Positions 44,467 to 53,891 are shown, counted from the stretch's first letter. The stretch is 64,000 nucleotides of DNA from Saccharopolyspora aridisoli (GCF_004348445.1 NZ_SMKV01000015.1:62001-126000); one strand, 5' to 3'. A program made the numbers and translations. Notes: a model not told the origin generated them from the letters alone.

Positions 44467-46269
44467 TTGACCAGCGGCGGGCTCCCTGGACTCGAAGCAC
44501 CTCAGTGGCTGCGGCGGATGCTGCGCCCGATCGCCATCCCGACGGATTGGACCCGCGTCGTCGCGGCCGCCGTCGGCGTGGGGGTCCCACAGGTGGTCGG
44601 TCTGCTCACCGGACGCACCGACGAAGCCGTGCTGGCCTCGGTCGGCGCGCTCTGCGCGAGCTTCTCCGACGTCACCGGCTCCTACCGGTTCCGGCTGCGG
44701 CGCCTGGCGATCGCCGTGCTGCTCGGTGCGATCGGCTTCGCCGCGGGCGCTCTCGCCCCCGGTCCGCTGTGGGCGGCGGTCGCCGTGCTGGTGGTGTCGG
44801 TCCCGTCGGTGCTGGCCAGCAGGTTGGGGGAGCTGTGGTCCTCCGGCGGCGCGCACATGCTGACCTTCTGCGTGGTGGCGACCGGCCAGCGCTCCCAGGT
44901 GCTCGCGCTGCCCGACCAGGTCGCCTGGTTCCTGGCCGGTGAAGTGCTGGTCCTGGCGCTGGCGGCGGCGAGTTGGCCGCTGCGCGCAACGGCCCCGGCC
45001 AGGGACGCGGTCGCGGAGATCTTCACCGCGATACTGCGGATGTTCGGTCCCGGCGAGGCGGTCACCGCCCGGCAGCGGCTGACCAAGGCGCTCGACACCG
45101 CGCACGACGTGCTCATCGGTGGCGCGTCGATGTCGCGCAGCCGGGTCCGCGACCGGCTGCACCTGATCTACCTGCGCGCGACCCCGGTGGTGGAGGCGGC
45201 GGTGTCGGTCTCGCACGCCGGGATCACCCCGCCGCTGCGCACCCGCGAGGCGCTGGCAGGACTGGCCCACTGCGTCCGCACCGGTGAGCTCCCGCCCCGC
45301 TTCCAGCCGGGGACGACCGAATCCGCGTTGGTCAGGGCTCTGGACGAGGGGATCGCCGAGCTCGTCGACGCGTTCCGCGACGCCAAGCGCTCCCCAGCCC
45401 CGGGCAGGCAGCGCGAGCGGCTGAGCATCGGTGCCACGACCTGGTGGCAGGTGCTGCGGATGCTGCTGTGCCTGGCTCTGGCCGAGGGGTTCGCCCTGCT
45501 CGCGGGCCTGGAGCAGGGCTACTGGATCGCGCTGACGGTCGCGCTGGTGCTGCGTCCCAACTCGGGTTCGGTGTTCGCCCGGACCGTGCTGCGCGCGCTC
45601 GGCACGATCCTCGGCGTGCTGGTGGCGTGGGCGCTGCTGGCGCTGCTCCCGCCCGGTTGGTGGCTGGTGCCGTTCATCGTCGCCTTGGCCGGGAAGCTGC
45701 CGGTCGCGCTGAGCAGGCACTACGGGTTGTTCAGCGCAGTGGTGACGGCGCTGGTGCTGCTGCAGATGAGCCAGCAGGCGCAGTTCTACCCCGCGGCCCG
45801 GCTGGTGGACACGTTCGTCGGCTGCGCGATCGTGCTGGTGGTCGGGTTCCTGCTGCGCGGCGTGCGGGGAGGACCGTCGTTGCGGGACGGTGTCGGCGAC
45901 GCGGTCGAGTCGGTGGCCGACTACCTCTCCCGTTCGCTGGCGGGTGCCGAGCACGGTCGTCCCGCGCTGCGCCGCCGCACCTACCGGCAGCTCGCCGACC
46001 TGCGCTCTCGCCTGCAGCAGCTGCTGATGAGCCCGGACCGCCACGCCGAGGCCGAGGCGTGGTGGCCGACGATCGCGGTGCTGGAGCGGGTCGTCGACGC
46101 GGCCACCGAGCAGGCCGTCCGAGCAGGCGACACCGATCTCCAGCAGGCGCAGCGCCTGGTCTCCGCGATGCGCACCGTCAACCGCCGCCTGCGCGCTGAT
46201 CCCGAGGTCCGCCCGGACTCCCTGCACGCCGAACTCGATGCGATCTACCAGCACCTGACCACGAGGTGA
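44467..46269 (+). CDS. FUSC-family (aromatic acid exporter-like) membrane protein
   Basis: 600 aa. Two blocks of about five hydrophobic segments (residues 30-185 and 330-465) are separated by a soluble domain: 'VRVVAAAVGVG' type start, 'GGAHMLTFCVVATGQ', and in the second half 'LEQGYWIALTVALVLRPNSGSVFARTVLRALGTILGVL', a hallmark of FUSC/YccC. The C-terminal soluble helical part follows. Relatives export fusaric acid or aromatic carboxylates. The TTG start is chosen for its AAGGGA ribosome site; a GTG at 44431 is possible. Confidence 0.85.
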   Translation: MTSGGLPGLEAPQWLRRMLRPIAIPTDWTRVVAAAVGVGVPQVVGLLTGRTDEAVLASVGALCASFSDVTGSYRFRLRRLAIAVLLGAIGFAAGALAPGPLWAAVAVLVVSVPSVLASRLGELWSSGGAHMLTFCVVATGQRSQVLALPDQVAWFLAGEVLVLALAAASWPLRATAPARDAVAEIFTAILRMFGPGEAVTARQRLTKALDTAHDVLIGGASMSRSRVRDRLHLIYLRATPVVEAAVSVSHAGITPPLRTREALAGLAHCVRTGELPPRFQPGTTESALVRALDEGIAELVDAFRDAKRSPAPGRQRERLSIGATTWWQVLRMLLCLALAEGFALLAGLEQGYWIALTVALVLRPNSGSVFARTVLRALGTILGVLVAWALLALLPPGWWLVPFIVALAGKLPVALSRHYGLFSAVVTALVLLQMSQQAQFYPAARLVDTFVGCAIVLVVGFLLRGVRGGPSLRDGVGDAVESVADYLSRSLAGAEHGRPALRRRTYRQLADLRSRLQQLLMSPDRHAEAEAWWPTIAVLERVVDAATEQAVRAGDTDLQQAQRLVSAMRTVNRRLRADPEVRPDSLHAELDAIYQHLTTR

Positions 46270-46281
46270 AGGGATGCCGAG

Positions 46282-47433
46282 TCAGGTGATCTCGTGGAGG
46301 GTGGCGTGCAGGCGTTCCGCGGCTTGCCAGACGTCGAGGTAGGAGAGCCAGGCCGGGGCGAAGTTGAAGCGGATCAGGTCGGACTCGGCGAACTCCACCA
46401 GCACGCTGCGGTCCAACAGCAGATCGGCGATGCGCTGCGCTTGCTCGTGCCGCAGGCAGACCTGCGCGCTTCGCGGGGAGCCGGCGGTGCGCACCTCGAT
46501 CGCCGCCTCCGGGCAGAACGCGCCGATGCGCTCCAGGAACAGCTCCACCAGGCCCGACGTCTTCGCCGCGAGCGCTCCGACCGGGACACCGTCGAGGTTG
46601 GCCAGCACGTCCCGGAGTTCGGCCGCCGCGAGGGTCGCGGCCGGTCCGGCGAAGCCCTCGGCGAGCGGGTGGCGCAGGCCGCCGGTCGGGGAGGACGCCA
46701 TGTGCCGTTCGGCCACGAAGCCGAAGGACGGCGCGGTCGTGCTCCCGCCCAGGAACTTGTGCCCGCATCCGATCGCGAAGTCCGCGCCCCACCCGTGCAG
46801 GTCGACGTCCAGCGCTCCGGCCGAGTGGCTGAGGTCCCACAGCGTCAGCGCCCCGCCACCGTGGATCCGGGCGGTGATCGGTTCAGCGTCGCGCACGGCG
46901 CCCGTGCGCAGGTCCACGTGCGAGAGCGCGACCACCGCGATCTGGTCCAGCGGCAGCGAGGCGAGGTCGTCGGCGCCGTCGATCAGCTGCAACCGGCCGC
47001 CGATGTGGTCGGCGGCGGACTGGGCGAGGCAGCGGTCGATGCCGAAGCAGTCGCGTCCGACGGCGAGCACCGGCCGTCCGGGGCGGAGCTCGGCAGCCGC
47101 GACCAGGGCCTTGAACAGGTTGATCGAGGTCGATTCGGCGACGGTGAGCTCAACGGCGGCAGAGCCGACCAGCGGGGCCAGGGCGTCTGCCGCGAGCCGC
47201 GCCTCGCGGCGCCACTCCGCGCCGGAGGTGCGGCCGCTGCGTGGTTCCCAGCGGTGCTGGACGAACCGGCGCAATCGCGCGGGCGAGGTGCGCGGCATCG
47301 GACCACCGCTGTGGCCGTCGAGGCGGATGACTCCGGGGACGAGGTCGTAGCGCAGGCGCAGTCCAGCGAGCACGTCGGCGTCATCAAGCGCTTCCGCGGT
47401 CGTTCTGATACTCGTCCACACGAGTGAAGTCAT
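46282..47433 (-). CDS. Kynureninase-like PLP enzyme
   Basis: 383 aa, aminotransferase class V fold. 'RYDLVPGVIRLDGHSGGPMPR', 'VALSHVDLRTGAVRD', 'LTLWDLSHSAGALDVDLHGWGADFAIGCGHKFLGG' (PLP Lys in GCGHK) closely follow kynureninase. Kynureninase splits kynurenine to anthranilate and alanine. No tryptophan dioxygenase or formamidase gene is nearby, so the physiological substrate could be another beta-substituted amino acid. The ATG at 47433 (MTSLVWTS) is preferred over one six codons earlier. Convergent with the FUSC gene, 12 bp apart. Confidence 0.8.
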   Translation of the reverse strand: MTSLVWTSIRTTAEALDDADVLAGLRLRYDLVPGVIRLDGHSGGPMPRTSPARLRRFVQHRWEPRSGRTSGAEWRREARLAADALAPLVGSAAVELTVAESTSINLFKALVAAAELRPGRPVLAVGRDCFGIDRCLAQSAADHIGGRLQLIDGADDLASLPLDQIAVVALSHVDLRTGAVRDAEPITARIHGGGALTLWDLSHSAGALDVDLHGWGADFAIGCGHKFLGGSTTAPSFGFVAERHMASSPTGGLRHPLAEGFAGPAATLAAAELRDVLANLDGVPVGALAAKTSGLVELFLERIGAFCPEAAIEVRTAGSPRSAQVCLRHEQAQRIADLLLDRSVLVEFAESDLIRFNFAPAWLSYLDVWQAAERLHATLHEIT

Positions 47434-47596
47434 ACCGCATCGGAGAACCACATGTAACCGAAGTGGTGATCATCTGCCGAAGATTGGAAGGGGTCGTCAT
47501 GCGACCGGACCATTGTTCTGGTCCGTTCAGCTCCGGTGAGGTGCAGATGGGGATGTTCCCGTTGAACTCGCGCCATCGCGGTGATCCGCCACCGGT

Positions 47597-48220
47597 TCAG
47601 CGCGGTTGCTCCGCGCACTCCCGGCACGTCTTCGCCGAGTTCGCCAGCGCCGAATGCGCGGCCGCGGTGCCCGCGGCGATGATCAGCAGCAGCGGCCAGT
47701 TGTCGGCCAGCGGTAGTGCGGTGGCCAGGGCGATCGTGGTCAGCGGCATCGCGATGCTGGCGGTGGTGCCGGTCCAGGCCATGATCAGCGGCAGCCGGTC
47801 CGGCACCGACAGGCGCCGGGTGATCAGCAGCGCGGCGCAGCCGACGACCGCGGCGGTGCCGGCGATGGTGGCCAGCAGTTGCGCGGTCTGCGACGGCGGG
47901 ACGCCCTGATCGCGGCCGATCGTCCACGCCAGGTGCCAACAACCGAGCAGCACCGGCACGGTCGACAGCAGCGCGAACGCGGTGTGCCGGGTCTGGGCGA
48001 CGGTGAGCTCCTGCTGGCAGCTGGGCGCGACCTCGGCGGGCGTGCCGAACTCGCGCACCGCGTCCCGCACGGCCTGCTCGGGAGGCAACCCGGCTTCGAC
48101 GCGCGCGGCCGCGGTGTCGGACAGGCCGTCGCGGATCTCCCGCACCATGCGCGCCTTGGCGCGCGCGGGCCCGCGCAGTTCGGCGGCGAGCTCGTCGGCG
48201 TAGCTCTCGATCGCGTTCAC
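47597..48220 (-). CDS. Membrane protein with permease-prefix domain
   Basis: 207 aa. The N-terminal helical 'permease prefix/HAAS-like' domain (residues 1-75: 'YADELAAELRGPARAKARMVREIRDGLSDTAAARVEAG', 'REFGTPAEVA') is followed by four hydrophobic segments. Such proteins follow PadR regulators and are often anti-sigma-like or signalling membrane partners. The GTG start overlaps the PadR stop by 4 nt, so they are translationally coupled. Function unknown. Confidence 0.8.
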   Translation of the reverse strand: MNAIESYADELAAELRGPARAKARMVREIRDGLSDTAAARVEAGLPPEQAVRDAVREFGTPAEVAPSCQQELTVAQTRHTAFALLSTVPVLLGCWHLAWTIGRDQGVPPSQTAQLLATIAGTAAVVGCAALLITRRLSVPDRLPLIMAWTGTTASIAMPLTTIALATALPLADNWPLLLIIAAGTAAAHSALANSAKTCRECAEQPR

Positions 48221-48546
48221 GCGTTGCTCCCGGGGTTGAGCACGGCGCCGATCGCGGCGGTGAACTGCCGCCAGTCGGCGCGTTCCCCGGCCAGGCTGCG
48301 CCTGCCTTCGTCGGTGAGCCGGTAGCAACGCCGACGTCGTTCGCCGATCGATTCCCAGCTGCTGGTCAGCAGGCCGAGTCGTTCGAGGCGCTTGAGGGCG
48401 GGGTAGATGGTCCCGGTGCGCAGTTCGAGCGCACCGCCGCTGCGGTTCATGACCGCGGTGATGATCGCGTAACCGTGCAGCGGTCCGGGTTCGAGCACGG
48501 CGAGCAGCAGGCCGTCCAGGTGTCCTCGCACCGCGTCCGCCTTCAT
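48217..48546 (-). CDS. PadR-family transcriptional regulator
   Basis: 109 aa. Winged helix: 'LDGLLLAVLEPGPLHGYAIITAVMNRSGG', 'LRTGTIYPALKRLERLGLLTSSW', and the wing 'GERRRRCYRLTDEGRRSLAGER'. PadR proteins are dimeric repressors. The ATG at 48546 (MKADAVRG) is typical; one three codons upstream is possible. It is divergent from a membrane-protein gene pair, and a 30-bp near-perfect palindrome in the gap is the likely operator for both directions. Confidence 0.92.
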   Translation of the reverse strand: MKADAVRGHLDGLLLAVLEPGPLHGYAIITAVMNRSGGALELRTGTIYPALKRLERLGLLTSSWESIGERRRRCYRLTDEGRRSLAGERADWRQFTAAIGAVLNPGSNA

Positions 48547-48568
48547 GCGTCTCATTATATCGGGTGAA

Positions 48569-48598
48569 GGTAGGCAGGGTATATATTGCCTGCCAACC
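48569..48598. promoter_or_regulatory. PadR operator candidate with embedded promoter
   Basis: GGTAGGCAGG-N10-CCTGCCAACC, 9 of 10 positions paired, with centre gtatatattg. The AT-rich centre could be the -10 element for the plus-strand genes, so binding would block RNA polymerase. Confidence 0.65.
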
Positions 48599-48627
48599 TA
48601 TTGCTGAAAGCACACGGAGGTCCTGCG

Positions 48628-49053
48628 ATGACCGCGCTGCTGCTGTCCGTGCACGTCCTGGCGGCGATCGTGCTGATCGGCCCGATCGCCGTCGCCGCCT
48701 CGCTGTTCCCGCGCCACGCCCGCACCGATCCGAACTCCGGCGTCCCCCGGCTGCTGCACCGGATCTGCCGCGGCTACGCGCTGGCCGGCATCGCTGTCCC
48801 GGTGTTCGGCCTGGCAACCGGCCTGCAGATGGGCGTCCTGGGCGACCCGTGGCTGCTGATCTCGATCGTCCTGACGGTGATCGCGGCGGTGCTGCTGGCG
48901 CTGGTGATCCTGCCCGCGCAGGCCGCGATGCTCACCGAACCGGTCGCGGCCGCGGCCAAGCGGCTGACCATGACCACCGGCGTCTTCAACCTGCTGTGGG
49001 CGGCCGTGGTCGTGCTCATGATCGTCCGTCCCGGCTCGTCGACGGGAGCCTGA
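48628..49053 (+). CDS. DUF2269-like membrane protein
   Basis: 141 aa, four hydrophobic segments: 'LLLSVHVLAAIVLIGPIAVAASLFPRHAR', 'GYALAGIAVPVFGLATGLQMGVL', 'LISIVLTVIAAVLLALVILPAQ', 'VFNLLWAAVVVLMIV'. The opening His in a 'SVHVLAAIV' context fits DUF2269-type proteins. ATG 48628 is preceded by ACGGAGGTC. It is the first gene downstream of the PadR operator and 2 bp from the next gene. Confidence 0.75.
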   Translation: MTALLLSVHVLAAIVLIGPIAVAASLFPRHARTDPNSGVPRLLHRICRGYALAGIAVPVFGLATGLQMGVLGDPWLLISIVLTVIAAVLLALVILPAQAAMLTEPVAAAAKRLTMTTGVFNLLWAAVVVLMIVRPGSSTGA

Positions 49054-49055
49054 CG

Positions 49056-49292
49056 GTGCGCGCGCTCAAGATCGCCGCAGCGGTGGAAGCCCTGACCCTC
49101 GTGCTCCTGCTGGGCAACCTGGTCACGGTCCACGTGCCGGAGCTCAGCTCCTCGCTCGGCCCCGTGCACGGCGCGGCCTACCTGATCACCATCGCAGCAG
49201 CCCCCGCCGCGATCCCCACCCGAGCGCGCTGGCTGGTCCTCATCCCGGGAATCGGCGGCCTCCTGGCCCTCTCGCGCTCCTCAGCCGGGTGA
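49056..49292 (+). CDS. DUF3817-like small membrane protein
   Basis: 78 aa from GTG. 'VRALKIAAAVEALTLVLLLGNLVTVH' then 'GPVHGAAYLITIAAAP' contains the E...N...G-x-x-H-G pattern of DUF3817. Two to three membrane segments. It lies 2 bp after the DUF2269-like gene, so the two form a small PadR-controlled unit. Confidence 0.75.
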   Translation: MRALKIAAAVEALTLVLLLGNLVTVHVPELSSSLGPVHGAAYLITIAAAPAAIPTRARWLVLIPGIGGLLALSRSSAG

Positions 49293-49327
49293 GGGCTGCA
49301 GATCTGCGCGCGGAATCCGATAGGGGA

Positions 49328-49927
49328 TCAGAAGCGGGGCGTGCCCCACGATTCGGTGAAGACGAGGTCGGTGAGCGGCTTCCGGACTCGGGGGCGGAGT
49401 TCTTTCTCAACGAGGCGTTCCGGCATGTCGTCCAGGTTGCCGACGTCGCCGATCGCGATCGCCACCATCGGCTCGAAGTCGTTCGGGACCGAGAACGCCA
49501 CGCGGGCCGCGTCGCGGTCGAAACCTGCCATCTGGTGCGCGTGCAAGCCCTCCGCCACGGCCTGCAGGACCAGGTTCTGGGCGGCCAGCGCGAGCCCGTA
49601 CTCCCCGTAGGGCATCGGTTCGCCGTCGGAGTTGACCGATTGCGCGACGCCGATCGCCAGCGCGGCCGCGTCGCCGGCCCAGCCCTTGTTCCCGCGCGAG
49701 AGCGTGCCGTGGATGCGGTCGAAGGTCGACTCGCCTCGGCGGGCGGCGATGAAGCGCGCGGGCTGCGTGTTGCCCCACGACGGAGCCCACCGGGCGGCCT
49801 CGAACAGCGCGGCGAACTGCGCGTCGTCGATCGTCGCCGCCGGGTTCAGCGCGCGCGGGCTCCAGCGCTTCGCCAGCAGCGGGTGCAGCGGAACCGAGGT
49901 GTCCGCGGTCTTCTCCAGTTCGGTCAC
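49328..49927 (-). CDS. Nitroreductase-family protein
   Basis: 199 aa. 'HPLLAKRWSPRALNPAATIDDAQFAALFEAARWAPSWGNTQPARFI' (FMN-binding RxSxR-like start) and 'LALAAQNLVLQAVAEGLHAHQMAGFDRDAAR' are typical of FMN-dependent nitroreductase/oxidoreductases. The GTG start 5 nt after GGGAGG is chosen over ATG codons upstream. It would reduce nitro groups, quinones or similar using NAD(P)H. No operon partners. Confidence 0.88.
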   Translation of the reverse strand: MTELEKTADTSVPLHPLLAKRWSPRALNPAATIDDAQFAALFEAARWAPSWGNTQPARFIAARRGESTFDRIHGTLSRGNKGWAGDAAALAIGVAQSVNSDGEPMPYGEYGLALAAQNLVLQAVAEGLHAHQMAGFDRDAARVAFSVPNDFEPMVAIAIGDVGNLDDMPERLVEKELRPRVRKPLTDLVFTESWGTPRF

Positions 49928-50027
49928 CGAAACCTCCCGGCAGCAGAGTTCGTCCATGGAACCGCGAGGACCACCCTCGCAGCTCGGCCGCTGAGGTTCC
50001 ACCACTCGCGCCGCCAGGAAAGACGAG

Positions 50028-51182
50028 TCAGATGGCGTAGTCCCAGGCCGTCAGCGAGTAGGCGCCGAGCCAGGAGCCGAAGAACACGAGCAGCACCGCT
50101 GTGGTGACGGCCGTGGCCGGAGTCCTCTTGCTCAGTCCGATCGCGACCGGGATGAGCAGCGGGAACGCGGGCAACATCAACCGCACCTTGGAGTACATCA
50201 GCCCGTCCGAGCCCAGGTCCAGCACCAGCACGGCGGCGGCGAACAGGACCAGCGGCCACGGCAGCCGGTGCCAGACGCACAGCGCCAGCAGCACGATCGC
50301 CGCCAGCACCACCCAGACCGTGAAGGTCTCGAAGACCGACTTGTCCTCGGTCAGCGCCTCGACAACGAATTGCGCGGTCTTCGCACCGCCGTCGAAGGCC
50401 GAGGACCAGCCGCGGGCCTGCAACTCGAAGTAACCGTTGAGCTTGCCTGTCTGCAGCCCCACCCAGCCGATGTAGGCGATCACGCCCAGCGGTGCGAGCA
50501 GCACGGCCAGCCACGGTCGCCAGGAGTCCCGGCGCTGGACGATCGCGATCACGGCGGCCAGCCCGATCACCCCGACCAGGGCGGCGGCGGTCGGCCGGAT
50601 CAGCCCGGCGGCCGCGCAGCACAGCCCGGCCAGCGGCCAGTTGCGCTCGACCACGCCGATCAGCGCCCAGATCGACAGCGCGCAGAACAGCGCCTCCGAG
50701 TAGGCCATCGACAGCACCACCGACATGGGCGCCGCTGCGAACAGCACCACCAGCAGCAGACCGACCCGGCGGGTGCCGCCGAGCCGTTCGCCCAGCCGCG
50801 CCAGGCCGTACGCGGCGACGACTCCGCAGACCAGGCTCGCGGTGATCGCCGCGCCGATCGTGCTCACGCCCGGGATCAGCGCGATGGCCATGATCAGCAG
50901 CGGGTAGCCGGGGAAGAACGCCAGCGGGGTCTCCGGGTACCGGTGCCCGAAGCCGTCCACCATGCTCGGGTTCACGCCGCCGTAGCCGTGGGCGGCGATC
51001 TCGGTGTACCACTGCCCGTCCCAGGCGTTGAGGTTGTCCAGCAGGGATTCGTCGTTGACTGCGGAGAGCCAAGCTAGTACGAGCAGTCCCACCAGCCGAA
51101 TTGCGAGGTAGACCACAGCCGGGGTCAGCGCGATGATCAACCGACGCCGTTGCGGTGCACCCGCTCGCGTGCCGACGCTCAC
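50028..51182 (-). CDS. PIG-V-like mannosyltransferase, membrane
   Basis: 384 aa, about 10 hydrophobic segments. 'NAWDGQWYTEIAAHGYGG' has the W-D...Y acidic loop typical of PIG-V/GT-C-type mannosyltransferases, with 'PLAFFPGYPLLI', 'AYSEALFCALSIWAL' and 'GLIRPTAAAL' following that family. It probably transfers mannose from polyprenyl-phosphate-mannose on the outer face of the membrane. The GTG 51182 (VSVGTRAG) is inferred; the longer frame upstream is not membrane-protein-like. Divergent from the ask operon. Confidence 0.8.
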   Translation of the reverse strand: MSVGTRAGAPQRRRLIIALTPAVVYLAIRLVGLLVLAWLSAVNDESLLDNLNAWDGQWYTEIAAHGYGGVNPSMVDGFGHRYPETPLAFFPGYPLLIMAIALIPGVSTIGAAITASLVCGVVAAYGLARLGERLGGTRRVGLLLVVLFAAAPMSVVLSMAYSEALFCALSIWALIGVVERNWPLAGLCCAAAGLIRPTAAALVGVIGLAAVIAIVQRRDSWRPWLAVLLAPLGVIAYIGWVGLQTGKLNGYFELQARGWSSAFDGGAKTAQFVVEALTEDKSVFETFTVWVVLAAIVLLALCVWHRLPWPLVLFAAAVLVLDLGSDGLMYSKVRLMLPAFPLLIPVAIGLSKRTPATAVTTAVLLVFFGSWLGAYSLTAWDYAI

Positions 51183-51327
51183 TCGCGACGCCTGCCGTTT
51201 CCGCTGCGTAACCGCGGTGTTTCCGGTATCCCCCAGGGGTGGTTCCAGCGCGCCCTGCGTGGTGGACAACCCTACGCTCCGCTCTTGTCGACAATCGCGT
51301 CCCACAGGGTAGACGTGACGTTCGTGA

Positions 51328-51357
51328 TTGGGGTTCACCCCCGGTGGTCGGTAGGCT
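51328..51357 (+). promoter_or_regulatory. Candidate promoter of the ask-asd operon
   Basis: TTGGGG (51328) and TAGGCT (51352) are separated by 18 bp. The transcript would have a leader of about 180 nt before ask. Seen by eye only. Confidence 0.4.
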
Positions 51358-51543
51358 AGTCCGGCAGCGGAGCGACCTGGTAAGAGGCCGTTTCGGTCGT
51401 GATCGACCGACGCTGTCTCCCGCCGGTCGCGGGGCGGAGGGCACATCCAACCCGGATGTCCCGCTGCTCTTCGTCCACCCGGTGTCAGCACGGGGACAAC
51501 CCGTGCCCGGGACGGCCGCAGCGGTCGAGGAGGTTTGTTTCAC

Positions 51544-52809
51544 GTGGCGCTCGTCGTCCAGAAGTACGGCGGTTCCTCGCTCGAGAGTGCTGATCGCATC
51601 AAACGGGTCGCCGAACGCATCGTCGAGACCCGCAAAGCGGGCAACGACGTCGTGGTCGTCTGCTCCGCGATGGGTGACGCCACTGACGAGCTGCTCGACC
51701 TCGCCAAACAGGTCAACCCGGCGCCGCCGGAGCGGGAACTCGACATGCTGCTGACCGCGGGGGAGCGGATCTCCAACGCGCTGGTCGCGATGGCCGTCGA
51801 GTCGCTCGGTGTGGAAGCCCAGTCGTTCACCGGCTCGCAGGCCGGCATGATCACCACCTCGGCGCACCAGAACGCGCGGATCGTCGACGTCACGCCGGGA
51901 CGCGTCCAGGAGGCGCTGGCCGAGGGCCAGGTCGCGCTCGTCGCCGGGTTCCAGGGCGTTTCGCAGGACACCAAGGACATCACCACGCTCGGTCGTGGCG
52001 GCTCGGACACCACCGCGGTCGCGGTGGCGGCTGCCATGAACGCCGACGTGTGCGAGATCTACACCGACGTGGACGGGGTCTACACGGCCGATCCGCGCAT
52101 CGTGTCCGACGCGAAGCACCTCGACCACATCACCTACGAGGAGATGCTGGAGATGGCGGCGACCGGCGCGAAGGTGCTGCACCTGCGCGCGGTGGAGTAC
52201 GCCCGCCGCTACGGCGTGCCGCTGCACGTCCGCTCGTCTTACTCGCCCAAGCCCGGCACGACGGTGTCCGGTTCAGTGGAGGACCTTTCCGTGGAACAGG
52301 CGATGATCACCGGCGTCTCGCACGACCGGTCGGAGGCCAAGGTCACCGTGCGCGGTGTGCCGGACAACCCGGGCGTCGCGGGGCGCATCTTCCGCGTGGT
52401 CGCAGACGCCGAGATCGACATCGACATGGTGCTGCAGAACGTCTCCGGCATCGCGTCCGGCAAGACCGACATCACCTTCACGGTGGCCCGCAGCAACGGT
52501 GCGGTCGCCGTGGCGGAGCTCGAGAAGATCTCCGGTGAGGTCGGGTTCGAGGAGGTCGTCTACGACGACAAGGTCGGCAAGGTCTCGCTGGTCGGCGCGG
52601 GCATGCGTTCGCACCCGGGCGTGACGGCCACGTTCTGCGAGGCGCTGTCCAACACGGGCGTGAACATCGACATCATCAACACCTCGGAGATCCGCATCTC
52701 CGTGTTGATCCAGGACACCCAGCTCGACACCGCCGTGCAGGCCCTGCACGCGGCCTTCGGGCTCGGTGGCGACGAGGAAGCGGTCGTGTACGCGGGGAGT
52801 GGTCGCTGA
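51544..52809 (+). CDS. ask: Aspartate kinase
   Basis: 421 aa. Kinase domain: '[24 protein letters not shown]', '[15 protein letters not shown]', '[38 protein letters not shown]'. Two ACT domains follow ('[31 protein letters not shown]' and '[37 protein letters not shown]'). The GTG follows GAGGAGG. It phosphorylates aspartate, the first step to lysine, threonine, methionine and diaminopimelate, and is expected to be feedback-inhibited by lysine plus threonine. It overlaps asd by one nucleotide. Confidence 0.96.
   Translation: MALVVQKYGGSSLESADRIKRVAERIVETRKAGNDVVVVCSAMGDATDELLDLAKQVNPAPPERELDMLLTAGERISNALVAMAVESLGVEAQSFTGSQAGMITTSAHQNARIVDVTPGRVQEALAEGQVALVAGFQGVSQDTKDITTLGRGGSDTTAVAVAAAMNADVCEIYTDVDGVYTADPRIVSDAKHLDHITYEEMLEMAATGAKVLHLRAVEYARRYGVPLHVRSSYSPKPGTTVSGSVEDLSVEQAMITGVSHDRSEAKVTVRGVPDNPGVAGRIFRVVADAEIDIDMVLQNVSGIASGKTDITFTVARSNGAVAVAELEKISGEVGFEEVVYDDKVGKVSLVGAGMRSHPGVTATFCEALSNTGVNIDIINTSEIRISVLIQDTQLDTAVQALHAAFGLGGDEEAVVYAGSGR
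52291..52809 (+). other. Internal start: aspartate kinase beta subunit
   Basis: An in-frame GTG at codon 250 ([18 protein letters not shown]) has a strong ribosome site (GGAGG) 8 nt before it. This would yield a 172-aa ACT-only subunit, as in Corynebacterium lysC, where the beta subunit starts at codon 250. The ribosome site is seen; separate synthesis is inferred. Confidence 0.7.
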
Positions 52810-53876
52810 TGAGTTCTGCACGGGTGGCTCCCACCTTGGCCATCGTCGGTGCGACCGGTGCCGTCGGCACGGTCATGATCGACATCATCAACAACCGCGA
52901 CTCGGTGCCGTGGGGTGAGATCCGGCTGATCGCCTCGCAGCGCTCGGCCGGCAAGAAGATCACCGTCCGCGGCGAGGACAACACCGTGGTCGCGCTGGCC
53001 CCCGAGGCGTTCGACGGCGTGGACATCGCGCTGTTCGACGTGCCGGACGAGATCTCCGCCGAGTGGGCCCCGGTGGCCGCCTCGCGCGGTGCCGTCGCGG
53101 TCGACAACTCCGGCGCCTTCCGGTTGGACCCCGAGGTGCCGCTGGTGGTGCCCGAGGTCAACCCGGAGAAGGTGCACGAGCGCCCCAAGGGCATCATCGC
53201 CAACCCGAACTGCACGACGCTGTCGATGATGGCCGCGCTGGGCGCGCTGCACCGCGAGTTCGGTCTGCGCGAACTGGTCGTCTCCTCCTACCAGGCTGCT
53301 TCCGGTGCTGGGCAGGACGGCATCGACCGGCTCTACGCGGAGCTGGAGGCGGTGGCGGGCAAGCAGCTCGGCGTCCGCGCCGGTGACGTCGCCGAGGCCC
53401 TGGCCGCGGCCGGTCTGCCCGCCGAGACCCCGTTCAACGCGCCGCTGGCGCTCAACGTGGTCCCGTGGGCGGGTTCCCGCAAGGACGACGGCTGGACCTC
53501 CGAGGAGCTCAAGGTCCGCAACGAGTCCCGCAAGATCCTGGGGATCCCGGAGCTGAAGGTCTCCGCGACCTGCGTCCGCGTCCCGGTGCTGACCACGCAC
53601 TCGCTGGCGGTGCACGCCACCTTCGAGCGCGAGGTGTCGGTGGAGCAGGCGCACAAGCTCTTCTCCGACCAGCCGACGATCGTGCTGGACGACGACCACG
53701 ACAACGGCGTGTTCCCGACCCCGGCGGCCGTCGTCGGCGGCGACCCGACCCACGTCGGCCGCGTCCGCCAGGCGCTGGACTTCCCGAACACGCTGGACTT
53801 CTTCGTCTGCGGCGACAACCTCCGCAAGGGTGCGGCCCTCAACACCTACGAGATCGCCGAAACACTCGCCAAGTGA
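52809..53876 (+). CDS. asd: Aspartate-semialdehyde dehydrogenase
   Basis: 355 aa. '[18 protein letters not shown]' is the NADP-binding start, the catalytic Cys135 lies in 'NPNCTT', and '[13 protein letters not shown]' with '[10 protein letters not shown]' complete the active site. It reduces aspartyl phosphate to the semialdehyde. The start overlaps the ask stop by one base. Downstream is a strong hairpin, so the operon is just ask-asd. Confidence 0.96.
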   Translation: MSSARVAPTLAIVGATGAVGTVMIDIINNRDSVPWGEIRLIASQRSAGKKITVRGEDNTVVALAPEAFDGVDIALFDVPDEISAEWAPVAASRGAVAVDNSGAFRLDPEVPLVVPEVNPEKVHERPKGIIANPNCTTLSMMAALGALHREFGLRELVVSSYQAASGAGQDGIDRLYAELEAVAGKQLGVRAGDVAEALAAAGLPAETPFNAPLALNVVPWAGSRKDDGWTSEELKVRNESRKILGIPELKVSATCVRVPVLTTHSLAVHATFEREVSVEQAHKLFSDQPTIVLDDDHDNGVFPTPAAVVGGDPTHVGRVRQALDFPNTLDFFVCGDNLRKGAALNTYEIAETLAK

Positions 53877-53891
53877 CCTGATCACCGGCAC

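Noticed and set aside
51536-51549. parS-like sequence GTTTCACGTG at the ask start codon
   Set aside because: Only one half matches the usual GTTTCACGTGAAAC; three of the last four bases differ. A chance half-site overlapping a GTG start is more likely.
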